A stretch of DNA of 64,000 nucleotides, from assembly GCF_963675165.1 (NCBI RefSeq), contig NC_087382.1:6558315-6622314 (forward strand), in the 5' to 3' direction. Both the position numbers and the translations under genes were made by a program. Below the pieces are notes generated by a model. The model had not been told where the DNA came from. It did not search any database and worked only from the letters and a program-made list of their open reading frames with translations. This stretch comes from Halichondria panicea (taxonomy: Eukaryota; Porifera; Demospongiae; Suberitida; Halichondriidae). Each line of letters begins with the position of its first letter. The stretch's first letter is position 1. Shown piece by piece: positions 1 through 12,200 of the stretch.

Positions 1-218
1 TGTATGTTAAAGGATTGATACTCACCATCAGGGAGCATACAAATCAGTATTGGGGGTCTCTGAGTTGTATATGTATGCATTGGACACAACAAGTTCCCTG
101 GGTTTTCGTGGTTTAGAAGCTGAATTAACACGGATGGAATTGGTACCACTAGAGCACCCTCGTAGACTTCAATAGTAAACTGCTTTCAATGCAAGTTGTG
201 AGCAAATTCGCGCTGCAG

Positions 219-3200
219 GTACTGTGCTGTTAGATTCAAAGTCTGATCACCAAGGAAGTTTCTCAAAACCTAGAACTGCCCCGAAAAAGTTGAAACTTCA
301 CAGTGCCTCTAAGACAGCTACTTTTTGTTGTGAGTCTGTGCAACGTCTCCCTTATGCTACAAAAAAAAACCTCTATGATGAGCACTGGGCAGCTAAACAG
401 GAGAGAGGTACAATAGTCATGTACATGCATATAAATAATTATAGTTATAATACGTCGATTGTCTTGTACTTGTTAGCACTTGGTAAACTGTTTATAAGCT
501 AAGTTTTTGTATAATACGGGCCAACAAGTAATGAAGTCAACAATATCGGGACACAAAGAAACAGCATTGTAGCCATTCTTGAAAAAATACCTGGTGTGAA
601 CGGGGCTGTATTAGACAGTTTATTCTTTCTACAGCTTTTGTGCGATGGCTGAACTTTCTCCTTGCTCCCCAAGATGACTGTGGTCATGTGTTACCGGTTA
701 AAAGCCAACAAGGTAGTTATAATTTCCGTACATTATCTTTAACACTGTACATGTACATACGTAGCCATCAAAAGCCATGTTGAGTTTGACGTTCTCACAT
801 CTACTAACCCAATGACGACTAAACGGAGCTCTTGTGATCACCAACCTCCTAAATGTACTCAGCAACTTCCGATCAGCGGTCATCGCACACTGTCTCGAGT
901 GAGAAGAGCTGCTAGCCTTTTGTACCAATCGCAGCCTTTGTCACTGGTTATTGGTAGGCTTGAAGTGAGTCCTAGAAATTGTTCTACATGTAACTTGTGA
1001 TGCCATTGTTAACATTTGTCACATTCATTTTCAATGCTTTTGTTAGGTTGAAATCGAGTGCCAAAGACTGTGTTTCCATAAGGATAGAAATCCTATCAAT
1101 GATGTTGGTGTGAAACAGGATTTAGTGCACACACTCCTGCGCACGTACAATCCAGTTTGGCTAAAGATTGGCCTAGAGGTACGTACATCGTCATGTACAT
1201 GTTACAATGTACGTTTTTCTAGGGATGCTTCTACATGTATATACCTGCAGTAGGAAAGGCAATGAATAACATAATTATAATAGTAAAAAAATTAGTGAGT
1301 GTATTTTCGTGAGGTACATGTAACCTGTTTTTACATGTTTGTTGTAAAATTTGTTGCTGTTTTTTCTCTAACTTTGTTCTAACCATAAAATAGGTGTTCA
1401 CCCTAATTCTCCATAATAAATATTATCTTGCTTAGTATACTGTACTTTTTCCCTTTCTGCAGACGGTGTTTGGAGAGGTACTCCCTATGTCATCTTGCAC
1501 AGGCATTGAGGAGTTTCAGGAGGCCTTAGGACAGTTCATTGTGCACCGGTTGTTGTATAACAAGCAAATTGCCCACCACTATGCAACTGGGAAGGGTTTT
1601 AAAGAAGGTTTGTACAACAAAATCATTGTTTAATTATAATTATTTCCCTTCAGGATTCAACCATGCCATGTCACAGTTCATACTAAAAAAGTTTCTGTTA
1701 CTGGTGTTGCTGTTAGATCATGCCAAACTTACCCGCCTTATTGACTATGATCCCTGTCTTTTCCAGAAAGATTCTGTTATCAAGGTACATGTACATGTAT
1801 ACAACTTGAATCCGTTGTGTATAATATATACATGCATGTAGTACATGCATGTATAAACTGCAATACTAAACTGTGAATTCTTGGTTTTAGTCAAGCCGTG
1901 AGCTCCTACAGTCTTTTTCTCGCAAGCATTTGGCTGGGGAAGGCGACTTTGTCAGGCACTTAGCCCTAATGGGCTATACAGCTACACACATTCAAGTAAG
2001 CATTGTGTATATATTAATTGTGCGTGCCAGAGTAAGTATTTGTCCTGTTGCAGACAACACTCGATGAGTATGACTTTACTGTCACCAACTTAGCTGTTGA
2101 TCTCAGAGATGGTGTTAGATTAACGTGAGTATTTGCATGTACTGTAACTTTTTTCAACATAAATTTCCAAAAATTACGTGCTTACATGCATGTACGCTAT
2201 ATATATGCACATGTAATAACTGCATGCACACTGCTTTTACCTGATGATAGTCGTCTCACTGAGCTACTTCTTGGTGACTGGGGACTATCCAAACAGTTAA
2301 GACTACAAGGCCCTACTAAGATGCAGGTATGTAAATTAAATTATAGTGTATGTACATCACATTGTCAAGGATCATTATCACTCGTCTGTGCCTAGTAACT
2401 GTCACTCGTGCCTTGCAGGCACTCGTGCAGTTACTGGCACAGACGAGTGATAATCTTCAGTATCCATAGGATAATATCATACATATAGAAGCATTTTTCA
2501 TTGCTATTTTCACTGTATTGTACCAAAGCCTCGATCCCAACGTATTTACTGTATTTGTCTGCACTAACATTATGACTGCTAGTACATGTACATGTCAATG
2601 AAGTTGTTGCATAGGAGTTTACTCATTGTTCAGAAACTTCACAATGTCCAAGTTGCTCTGACGAAGCTAAAGAGATATGTGAGTCTTCCAGCTGGTGTTA
2701 CAGCTGAGAGTATTGCTGACGGTCACAGAGAAAAAAGCCTTGCTCTTTTGTGGACCATCATTTTTCACTTTAAGGTACATGTATATAAAGTCTATTTGCG
2801 TTGAGTTTGACCCTGGAAGTTATGTGATCAATTATGGCTTAATTCATTTATGCTTTATGTGGTGGACAAGTATGCCTGGGACTTCTACATGTACATGGAA
2901 AATGCTAACTTTTAGCTGGTTGGAGCTTACCAGCTCTACAGCATATACATGTAGATAGAAGCGCCTTTTAAGTAAGAAGTAGCCCTCATATAAAAGTTCC
3001 CGTTCCGTACCGTTCAATTCACCTGAAAAAAGTTGCAAAGCAGAAAAAGCACTTAAATTGACCTCTAGTGTGTGTACAGAGCCTATGGTTACGGTGGCCC
3101 TGAGCGTTACTATTAGTTCACCTTAGCTACTTGATACTTCGCCTACCTTAGCTATTGAGTAGTTCGCCTACCTTAGCTACTGGGTAGTTCTACTTGATAG

Positions 3201-6200
3201 TTCGCCTACCTTAGCTACTGGGTAGTTCACCTACCTTAGCTACTGGGTAGTTCTACTTGATAGTTCGCCTACCTTAGCTACTTGATAGTTCACCTACCTT
3301 TGCTGCTTGATAGTTCACCTACCTTAGCTACTTCGCAATTGACCTTTGAACCGCATGTTAATTCTATTTAATGCTGCTGTAGCCGTACTGTACATAGCGA
3401 CTAGAGATCAATAATGAGAGCTACATAGCACGTATACAGGTACTGAGGATTATCTAACAGCAATGCAAGACTAGAGTACCACACCAGAACCATTGTATAG
3501 TACAGAATTCTTGTGCTGCGATGGGATTAGGAGATATAAACGTGAACAACTTGAACTGCATGTGTTGTATTAGTCTGGGGCCAGACCTTTTCTCAGAGGG
3601 GAGGGGGAAGAGAAGAAAAAGGTCTCTTAATCCTAGCTCTATTGCCCCAAGCATTTAGACTAGCTAGTATTGTGAATAACATGTAACTTCCAAATGAATC
3701 AAGTGTGGTACTCTCATCTTGCATTGCTGTTACCCATAGGCGTAGGGTAGCACTAACCGGCTGCAGATAATCCTCAGTACTGGTATATATACATGGAGCT
3801 CTCATTTATATTGAGTCGCATGGCTCCAGCAGCAGCATTAACATACAGTTCAAAGGTCAACTTCGAAGTAGCTAAGGTTGGCGAACTACCCAGTAGCTAA
3901 GGTTGGCGAACTACCCAGTAGCTAAGGTAGGTGAACTACCCAGTAGCTAAGGTAGGCGAACTACTCAGTAGCTAAGGTAGGCGAAGTATCAAGTAGCTAA
4001 GGTGAACTAATAGTAACGCTCAGGGCCACCGTATATGGTCCCACTATGTACATGCTCTGCTTATGTGTGTAAGGTTTAAATTTCAAAGGGTATATCTAAT
4101 TGTATATGCATTTTGTATACAGTGCATCCAGTCTAAAGAGTAGAAAAGTATATCTCATTCATTTGTGCAAATACATGAAATTGATATTTCAATAAGCCCA
4201 GCCAACAGTATGAAAACGCTGTAATGAGGCTGAGGAGCGCAAACGCTACTTTTACCTGCAGTTTGCAGTGAGCGGCCATATCTGCTGACTGATGTCAGCA
4301 ACCAACTACCAGCCAAAAGACACTGCAGTAGCTGAGCTGTAGTGTCCATAACTCAGGAGTTGAAACGAACATCTCCAAGAGGTGATTCTACTAAGGCGTA
4401 CGACACACCTTTAAGCAGCAGGTGACCCGAGTAAGTACTGCAGAGGCGGACTGCAGCAATCTGAGGTCAATGAAGCGCTGTGTATATAAAGAAGGTGGCA
4501 GAAGACTCGAACAGTATATCGACAAAAACACCACACTTGAAGTGCAGAAAGCATTTGCACTAGTAATATTTGGGCAATGTATAACCACCGATAAAATGGG
4601 CGTCATTGAGGCTACTAGAGTAGCATGCAAGTTCTCAGGATTTAGTGCTAAAGTAATAAGGAGATGGGCAACGAATGTATTCGATTTATTTGGGAATGTC
4701 TCTTGTGTTGTGGATGTAGATGAAGACGATCTTGTAGAAGTACTGTCCTCCAAAAGGGGTTGTCATTCAAAGGTCATGTCACTCATAAACGACGAGCAAT
4801 TTTGTATTAAGGCCACTAAATATGTCCGGCAGAATGGGTACAGGAAGGGTGAGCCGAATTTGACTTTGACACAATTTTGTAAGTGGATCGAGGAAGATCA
4901 AAACATCAAAGTTAGTGAGCAAACAGTATCAACGTGGTTGCGAAAACTGGGATTTTCATATAAACAGTTTAGCAAAGGGGCGTACTTCGATGGACACAAT
5001 CGAGAGGACGTTGTTGAAGCACGAAACAATTATTGCACCTTAATGGAAGAATTGGATCCACGTCTAATTCGACAGAAGCACACCATTGAGTAATGAGCGG
5101 CCAATAGTTTGAATATTCCATGATGAGTCAACTTTTTTTGCCAATGCTGATCAGTCCTTCCACTGGGCTGACGAACGAATGCAAGTACTAAAACAGAAGT
5201 CACTGGGGCAGGCATTAATGGTTTCGGACTTCATTGATGAGGTTGATGGATATTTACGACACAATGGAGAAGAAGCGAGAGAATATCTTGAGCATCAAAG
5301 TCAAGGTTTCTGGAAAAATCAACATTGTAATATTTCGGAGAGAGAGCTATTCCATGCACTGAGGTGCTACTGCTGACTAGGATTATATTAGATAGTTCAA
5401 ACGTTAACACTTATTTCGATTTTCACAGTGAGATACTTCTCAACGCACATGGCATACATAACATTACGTAATGACAGTAAACTATAAATAGATAGCCAAT
5501 GAAATTGTCCAACACACTCCCCACTTTGACACGCTACGTGGTCAACTAAAATGTGTAAAGGCTAACAATTAAAACGTTTTATGTGTTCACATGTTCATAT
5601 TCATTATTTGTCAAATTCCATTATCAGTGTCGAATTCCATATCAGAGGCTGCCTGTGCTAGAATACGGTCACGAGCTAATGCAGCAGCAGACCTCTTTGG
5701 TCTCAGCGAAACGTTAGTTGATTGGTCGGGATTCTTGCTGTCGTCAGTGGGTTCCAATGCAGGATCGTCCAACACAGGATCAGCTGGTGGGGCCGCCTCA
5801 AGTGGGTACAAATGCTGGATGGGCCTGTTCATTACTGATGTGCGTCCCTTGTTACTGATTCTAACACTAGCTGCCCTGATTTGGCCATCGGCTCCAACTA
5901 GTAGTCGTTCAATTCTTCCGAGCTTCCAAAAGCTACGGGGTTGGGCATCTGAGTAAACAACAACAACGTCACCTTCAGTGATTTGTGGTTCTCCATTACT
6001 GCGATAGTGACGGTGCGCTTCGCGCAATTCCACCAAATATTCTTTTCTCCATCTTTTCCAAAAGGCATCCAATGAGTAATTAAGATGTTTCAATCGAGCA
6101 TTTAGTTGGTAACTGTCTACTTCGCAATCAGTATCCTCGTCACAAAATAGGTGGTCCGGAAAGCTCATAAGTCGTCGGCCAACAAGCAGGTGTGAAGGTG

Positions 6201-9200
6201 TGAGAGGTTCATCCAAATCATCTGCAGAAATGTAGGTGAGTGGTCTAGAGTTTAGCACCATCTCAATCTCTACCAAGGCAGTCAGCAATTCGTCATACGA
6301 AAACTTGGCTTGACCTAAAGCCTTCCTCAAGCAACGTTTAGTCGATCTGACAAGTCGTTCAAACAAGCCTCCCCACCATGGGGCCCTTGGGACATTGAAT
6401 CTCCATTCACAACCAGTTCCTTCCAGATAGTTCTGTACTTCTGGGCTGGATACGACCCTCTTGATGGTCTTGGCTGCTGCTACAAAAGTTTTGCCATTAT
6501 CAGATATCATCATTGCAGGTAAGCCTCTCCTCGCGCTAAACCTTTTGAAACTTCGTATGAATGTGGGTGCCGACATGTCACTCACAAGGTCCAGGTGGAT
6601 AGCTCTGGTAACACAACAAGTGTATAATACTATCCAAACCTTCGTTTGCACTCCACCAGGATGCTTGACGTACAATGGTCCAGCAAAATCAACACCAGTG
6701 CTCGTAAAGGGTGGTGCTTCTTGAACTCTAAAAGTAGGCAGTGGGGGGGGTGGTGGTACTCGGCAGGACATTCCTTCGTGTCGTCTGCAGGTGTTGCAAC
6801 TGTGAAGAACTTGCTTGACTACACTTCTTCCCTTTATCACCCAGAATCGTGACCTGAGTTCGGTGAGGGTCTCCTTTACACCGTTGTGTAGCACTCGACT
6901 ATGAGATTGACGGATATACATTGTTGTCAGAGGATGGTCACTCGGCAAAATAATAGGGTGCTTGGTCGAGTATGGTAAAGTTGCATTGGCAATTCTCCCT
7001 CGACTTCTCAAAACTCCATGTTCATCTTCGAAAAGGAACAACTGCTTCTCCCACATTAAGAAATTCTTGTGATCTCTCAGCAACAGTTGTGCTTCCTTTA
7101 TTAGGAGTACTTCGGCAATCATTCTTTCATTTTTACAAACTGTGGTAAGAGATATGAGTCTCTTCATATAGGAACAAAACTTCAATACGTAGGTGAGAAC
7201 ATTGACAAGTTTGTTGATATCGCTAAAATTATTGACCTGAATGAGGTTCGTAACAGAAGACTCCTCGATTGTCAAAAGACCATGTACGGCTCGTTTCTCG
7301 CTTGCCGGGAGCTCTTCGAGGCATTCCGAGGGAAGGTCGTCATCGGTTGCTTTGTCAGAATACCTAAATGGCATGCTAGGACCGTCTCGCCACAATTTGT
7401 TCACCAATAATTCGAGAGGTGTAGTTCCCCTTGAGGGCACATCAGCAGGATTTTCAACGCCTGGTATGTGATTCCAACACTCAACTGGGAACAGGTTTCG
7501 AATTTCTGACACTCTGTTTTGCACGAACGGCTTCCATGACTTTCCTATATTTCTTATCCAGCATAGAGCGACTTGGGAGTCAATGAAGCAGTGAAAGGAG
7601 GATATCTCAATCTCTGGGTTCAAACTCAATTTTGTCGTGTTCATTAATCTTGCGAGCAATACTGCTGAGAGAAGCTCAAGTCTAGGTACAGTTTGTTTCT
7701 TCAAAGGTGCCACTCTCGTTTTGGCAACCACAAACCGCATGTGAGTCTTGTCTTTGGTCTCAATCAACAAATAGATAACTGCAGCGTACGCTGACAGTGA
7801 GGCATCACAGTAGCCGCAAAGCTGATAGGAAAGCACTTCACCTTGCACAGCTTCCAGGTAGCATCTAGGAATTGTCAAAGGCTGCGCATCTTCCAAAGCC
7901 AACACGAGTTTGCTCCACTGCGTTATCGAGGCCTCCGGTATTTTCTCGTCCCAGCCAATCTTGGCCTTGCATAAAGACTGCATGAACACCTTGTATCTCA
8001 CTACAATTGGGGCCAAGAATCCTAATGGGTCATACACCCTCCCGATAAGGCTGATGACGTTCCTTTTGGTGGGCTCCAGTCTTCGGGCTTGTTCAGCCAA
8101 ATCGGCTAATGAGAAGATAATCTGATCTGAGGTGATATTCCACTTCAATCCAAGAATTCTTTGCTCAGCATCGCAAAGTTCTCCATTGCCACTCAGTGTG
8201 GACTGTGAATATGTTTCCATTGGCTTAGGCTCATCTTGATGCTGTGCCGACTCCTCGAGGTCCACCTTAGCTTGCAATCTCGTTGCATTAGTGTAAAACT
8301 TTCGCAAGTTGAATGCACCTGTCTTCAGCAAGGTTTTAGCTTCACTGTACAACTGATAAGCTTGCTCTTCTGATTGTGAACCTGTTACAATATCATCGAC
8401 ATAGATCGACCGTATCACCTTGGAAACAATTTCACGGTGTGTGTCCGCGTGTATTTCAAGATGGTGTCGGATGGTGGCGTTCAACAAGAAGGGGCTGGCA
8501 TTCACCCCAAATACCACTCTAGCGAACCGATACACAACAATTCTCGGCTCGTCCTTAACTGCATCGTCCACCCACAAGAACCGCAAGAAATCTCGATCCT
8601 TAGCTGCCACAGATATCATAAGAAACGCCTTTTCGATATCGGCTGTTACAGCAACTCGATGGGTTCTAAACCGACAAAGAATGTCAAGGATTTTTTGATC
8701 GAATTTCGGTCCTTGGTCCAGACAGTCGTTGAGAGAGGGCCCACTCGTTTTGGCCGAGGCATCGTAGACCACTCGCACTTTCGTGGTCGTTTTATCCTTT
8801 CGGATTACTGGATGATGAGGTAAATAGTGTACATCGGGCCTGTTTGCCAAATCCTCTACTAATTCAACGATCCCCTGCTCAAACTGCGTCTTGATCACCA
8901 TGTCATACTCGCGTAGTACATCTGGGTCGTGTCGGAGGCGTCGAAGCAACCCCTTCAATCTCTTCAAACTAAGCGCGTAGTTGTTGGGAAGGTCCAGTCT
9001 CGGTGCCTTCCATGGAAGTTGAACTTCGTACCTTCCTTCACGAAACTCTATTGTGTCACGAAGTTTATCGTACAGTGATCGATCTGTGTTTGGGATTCCA
9101 AAGGATTCCAGTTCCCAAAACGATCTCATCGTGTCATTCAGCATCTTTTCCTCAAATCCTTCACAAGTGATGTGCAGCGAATGTGTTATTAAACCGTGAG

Positions 9201-12200
9201 AATCCATACTCGGAGTGGAAATAGGACCAGAGAGAACCCATCCGAGTCTCGTTTCGATGGCAACTGGCCCGTTTGTTCCTCTCTGCAGTGCTCCGGTTAC
9301 GAGGTCCCAATAGTGATCAGACCCAACTAGCATATCCACATGGATTGTCTCAGCGTCTTCCGGATCGTCAGCAAACTCTAATCCACTCAAGTGTGGATAT
9401 GTCCTTCTATAGTCAACGAGGGGATGAGGCTTTAACGGCTCACAGATCGTAGGTACAGTGAACAGTGAGAGATTTTGCGTCTCCCCATTCTTCAGCTTGA
9501 GCCCTAGTTTTACATATTCACAGACACTGTCACCATTCTGGGCGGACCCAAATGTCATGATAGTCATACGTTGTTCTCCTGCAGCGGTCAACTCGAGTCG
9601 GCTCCTCGCACTGTTTGTAATGTATGATCTCTGGCTGCCAGTATCCATCACCATTCGAACACTCAAAGAGGTTGACGGACAGTCTGGATTGTATGCAGTG
9701 GCTCTTGCTGTTTGAAGAAGTACAGGTTTACTAGAATACGTCCATAATAATCCCGTTTTTGGTAGCTGGAAAGGGGGGCTTCAGGGTCGAGCCCTCCTGT
9801 ACCAGGTGATTCCTGTTGTTTGTTTTCTGGTGCCTTTCGCCTAGGTTGGCCTGAACATATCGCGACATGATGCCTTCCTTTGCAACTACGACACTTGATT
9901 CGGCTGCGGCAGTTCCGGGACACATGCCCCTTTCCAAGACATATGTAGCATCTACCAGTTCTTCTGATAACCTCGCGACGAGACTCAATGCTTGCAACCG
10001 TTCGACAATCTTGCGAAGCATGCTCTCGTTCACAAAAGCAGCATTTGAGTGTGGTGGTCTCGGTAAATAGTGCCGCTCCAGTCGGGTGTTCCTTTGGTCG
10101 ACGGGTTTCAGTTCCCCGTGTGGGTTCAGAATTCGCCCGTGTTGTCGACCGTTCTCGAGCCTGAACCTCCTCTTCAATTACACCCAATAGCTCTGTAAAA
10201 TCCCAACTTTCACTGTCTCCAAACTTTCGACTAGCGATTAATCTCAATTCGGACGGTAGCTTACTCATTAAAACAGATGATAACAACGATCCATACGACT
10301 CGGCACTGACCCCTAACGATTTGAGGCTTCGTACGTTCGATTCGATCACATCGTACAATTGTCTGATCCCTTTGGTATCATTCTGGGAGGCCACCCCATC
10401 GACATGTAGCAATTGCTCCATGTGTTTATTTATGATAAGTTGTTTATTACCAAATCGCTTTTGCAATAGATCGATCGCTTCGTCATAATTAGCATCTGTG
10501 AGGGTCAAACCAGATATTGCCTCGAGGGCCGTATTAGACACCATAGACCTCAAATAATTTAACTTATCAACCTTTGAAAGCTCGGGGTTCTCATGAATTG
10601 CACACTTATACGAGTCCCAAAAGGGAGTCCATTGAGTTAAAATCCCATTGAAAGGCTTAATCAATAATTTAGGTAGTCTGACCTTACTGCTGGCATAGCC
10701 CATTGCGGGTGTAGTCCTTGCAGGGACCCGAGATGTCACTGGAGCCTCAATCTCGATCAGGCTGGCGTAGACACGCTCCTTGTAGTTGTCAGCTCGCCCA
10801 ATCTCATCCTCCAGTTCATCATCTCCCACAAGCGTCAGAATCTCAGCATCCAGTAGCTTAATCTCCTCCAGCTTCTCCTTGAGGCTCATGCTTAACTGGT
10901 TCAACACAGCTCGTTGTGGTTCATCTCCAGAGCTCAGCATCTCCTCTACTCTCGTCATTATCCTAGTGGCGGACGCCTTGTGGCCGCCTCTCACTCTCCT
11001 CTTCCGCGTTAGTTCTTCCGCCATTGGAGGTCACGTTCTTTAATTTTGGAAGTTTCTCTAAACGGCTCTTCACAGCTTAGTAGCTCTATCCGGCTCGAAG
11101 GACCATGTAATATTTCGGAGAGAGAGCTATTCCATGCACTGAGGTGCTACTGCTGACTAGGATTATATTAGATAGTTCAAACGTTAACACTTATTTCGAT
11201 TTTCACAGTGAGATACTTCTCAACGCACATGGCATACATAACATTACGTAATGACAGTAAACTATAAATAGATAGCCAATGAAATTGTCCAACAAACATA
11301 TGATAGAACAAGTTAATAAAAATTTTCGAGAATAAATATCCTAACACTACAGCACTATTTATATTTGACAACGCACCATCTCACATGAAGAAGGCAAACG
11401 ATGCACTCAACGCAGATGCAATGAACGTAAACCCGGGAGGCAAACAGCCAGTAATGAGACCAACTTTCCATAATGGTGAGGTTCAGGAGATGAATCTTCC
11501 GAACGGGACGCCTAAAGGAATGAAGATAGTATTAGAGGAGAGGGGAGTCTGTACGCAAGGAATGGTGGCTGGCTAGAGACATGACGGCAAGATTAAAAAC
11601 ATACGAAGATTTTAAAAGTAGTAAACCGATATTGAGCGAACTAATTGAAAGTAAAGGACATGTGTGTACATACATTTGTACCAAAGTTTCACTATGAACT
11701 AAAATCCCATTGAGAGATGCTGGTGCCAGGCCAAAAAATACACACGAGCACATGCAAATGGAAGTATTGTACGACTAAGTACCCATAGGACTGGACACAG
11801 CAACAAAAGACATGATTAAAAAATTCTTTCGAAAGAGCAAGGACTATGAAACAGCATATAGAGAGGGATATACAACAGAAAATGTAGATAGTATTGTAAA
11901 GTTATACAAGTCACATAGAAGAGTAGGTAGTAAGGACTGATCACATTTTTTAATATATAACGCAGCAACAAAAATAATTATGTTTGCAACTACACCATTA
12001 CTTCCATGTACAGACTAGGGATCTGGAAGGGGCTCTGTTGCGTCAGAATCACTTGTATCAGTTTGTCGTGGCCGAGGGGGGGAACAATAAGTATGTCACT
12101 GTTAAGTGTTGTAGTGTCACTGTCAGTAGAGCCTAGTCTAGGGGAGGAATCAATAAGTACGTCACTGTTAAGTCTTGTAGCGTCAGAGTCTGGTCTAGGG

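Larger units (their letters stand above)
5326..11294 (-). mobile_element. BEL/Pao LTR retrotransposon, near-intact
   Basis: The element is transcribed leftward. Two 189-bp LTRs (11106-11294 as 5' LTR, 5326-5514 as 3' LTR) appear identical base for base and have TGT...ACA ends. The 5-bp target duplication AACAT is at 5321-5325 and 11295-11299. The primer site, purine tract, gag and pol are all present with long open frames. Identical LTRs imply a recent insertion. It interrupts the older transposase gene between the codons around the second catalytic Asp, and it sits antisense to ASPM inside an intron. BEL/Pao elements are classed as reverse-transcribing elements of animals. Confidence 0.95.
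4470..11940 (+). pseudogene. DDE transposase gene, decayed and split by a BEL/Pao insertion
   Basis: The 5' part (ATG at 4470; the frame is open from 4422, stop at 5091-5093) has an N-terminal helical segment and a winged helix-turn-helix (KVSEQTVSTWLRKLGFSYKQ), then YFDGHNREDVV. After a frameshift near 5093 the first catalytic Asp follows in HDESTFF (about 5121), and the frame continues to 5325. The gene resumes after the BEL element at 11300. The second Asp is in FDNAPSH (about 11364) with NPGGKQP after it, and the Glu is in NPIER (about 11702). A C-terminal tail ends at TGA 11938-11940. A frameshift near 11330 and stops between 11574 and 11790 make it non-functional. The triad and the motif spacing fit the IS630/Tc1 DDE class. 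The exact family is not settled. Confidence 0.8.

Noticed and set aside
3100-3350. Regularly spaced 25-bp repeats that might look like a CRISPR array
   Set aside because: The units are contiguous and degenerate with no unique spacers, they recur in inverse at 3865-4010, and the locus is an animal intron. It is the arm of a foldback element.
9731-10177. 148-codon minus-strand frame inside gag
   Set aside because: A shadow of gag in another frame. It is neither the pol frame nor a zinc-knuckle reading.
11089-11105. Possible tRNA-Tyr gene
   Set aside because: Only the 3' 17 nt match and the rest of a tRNA is absent. Its place next to the LTR makes it a primer site.
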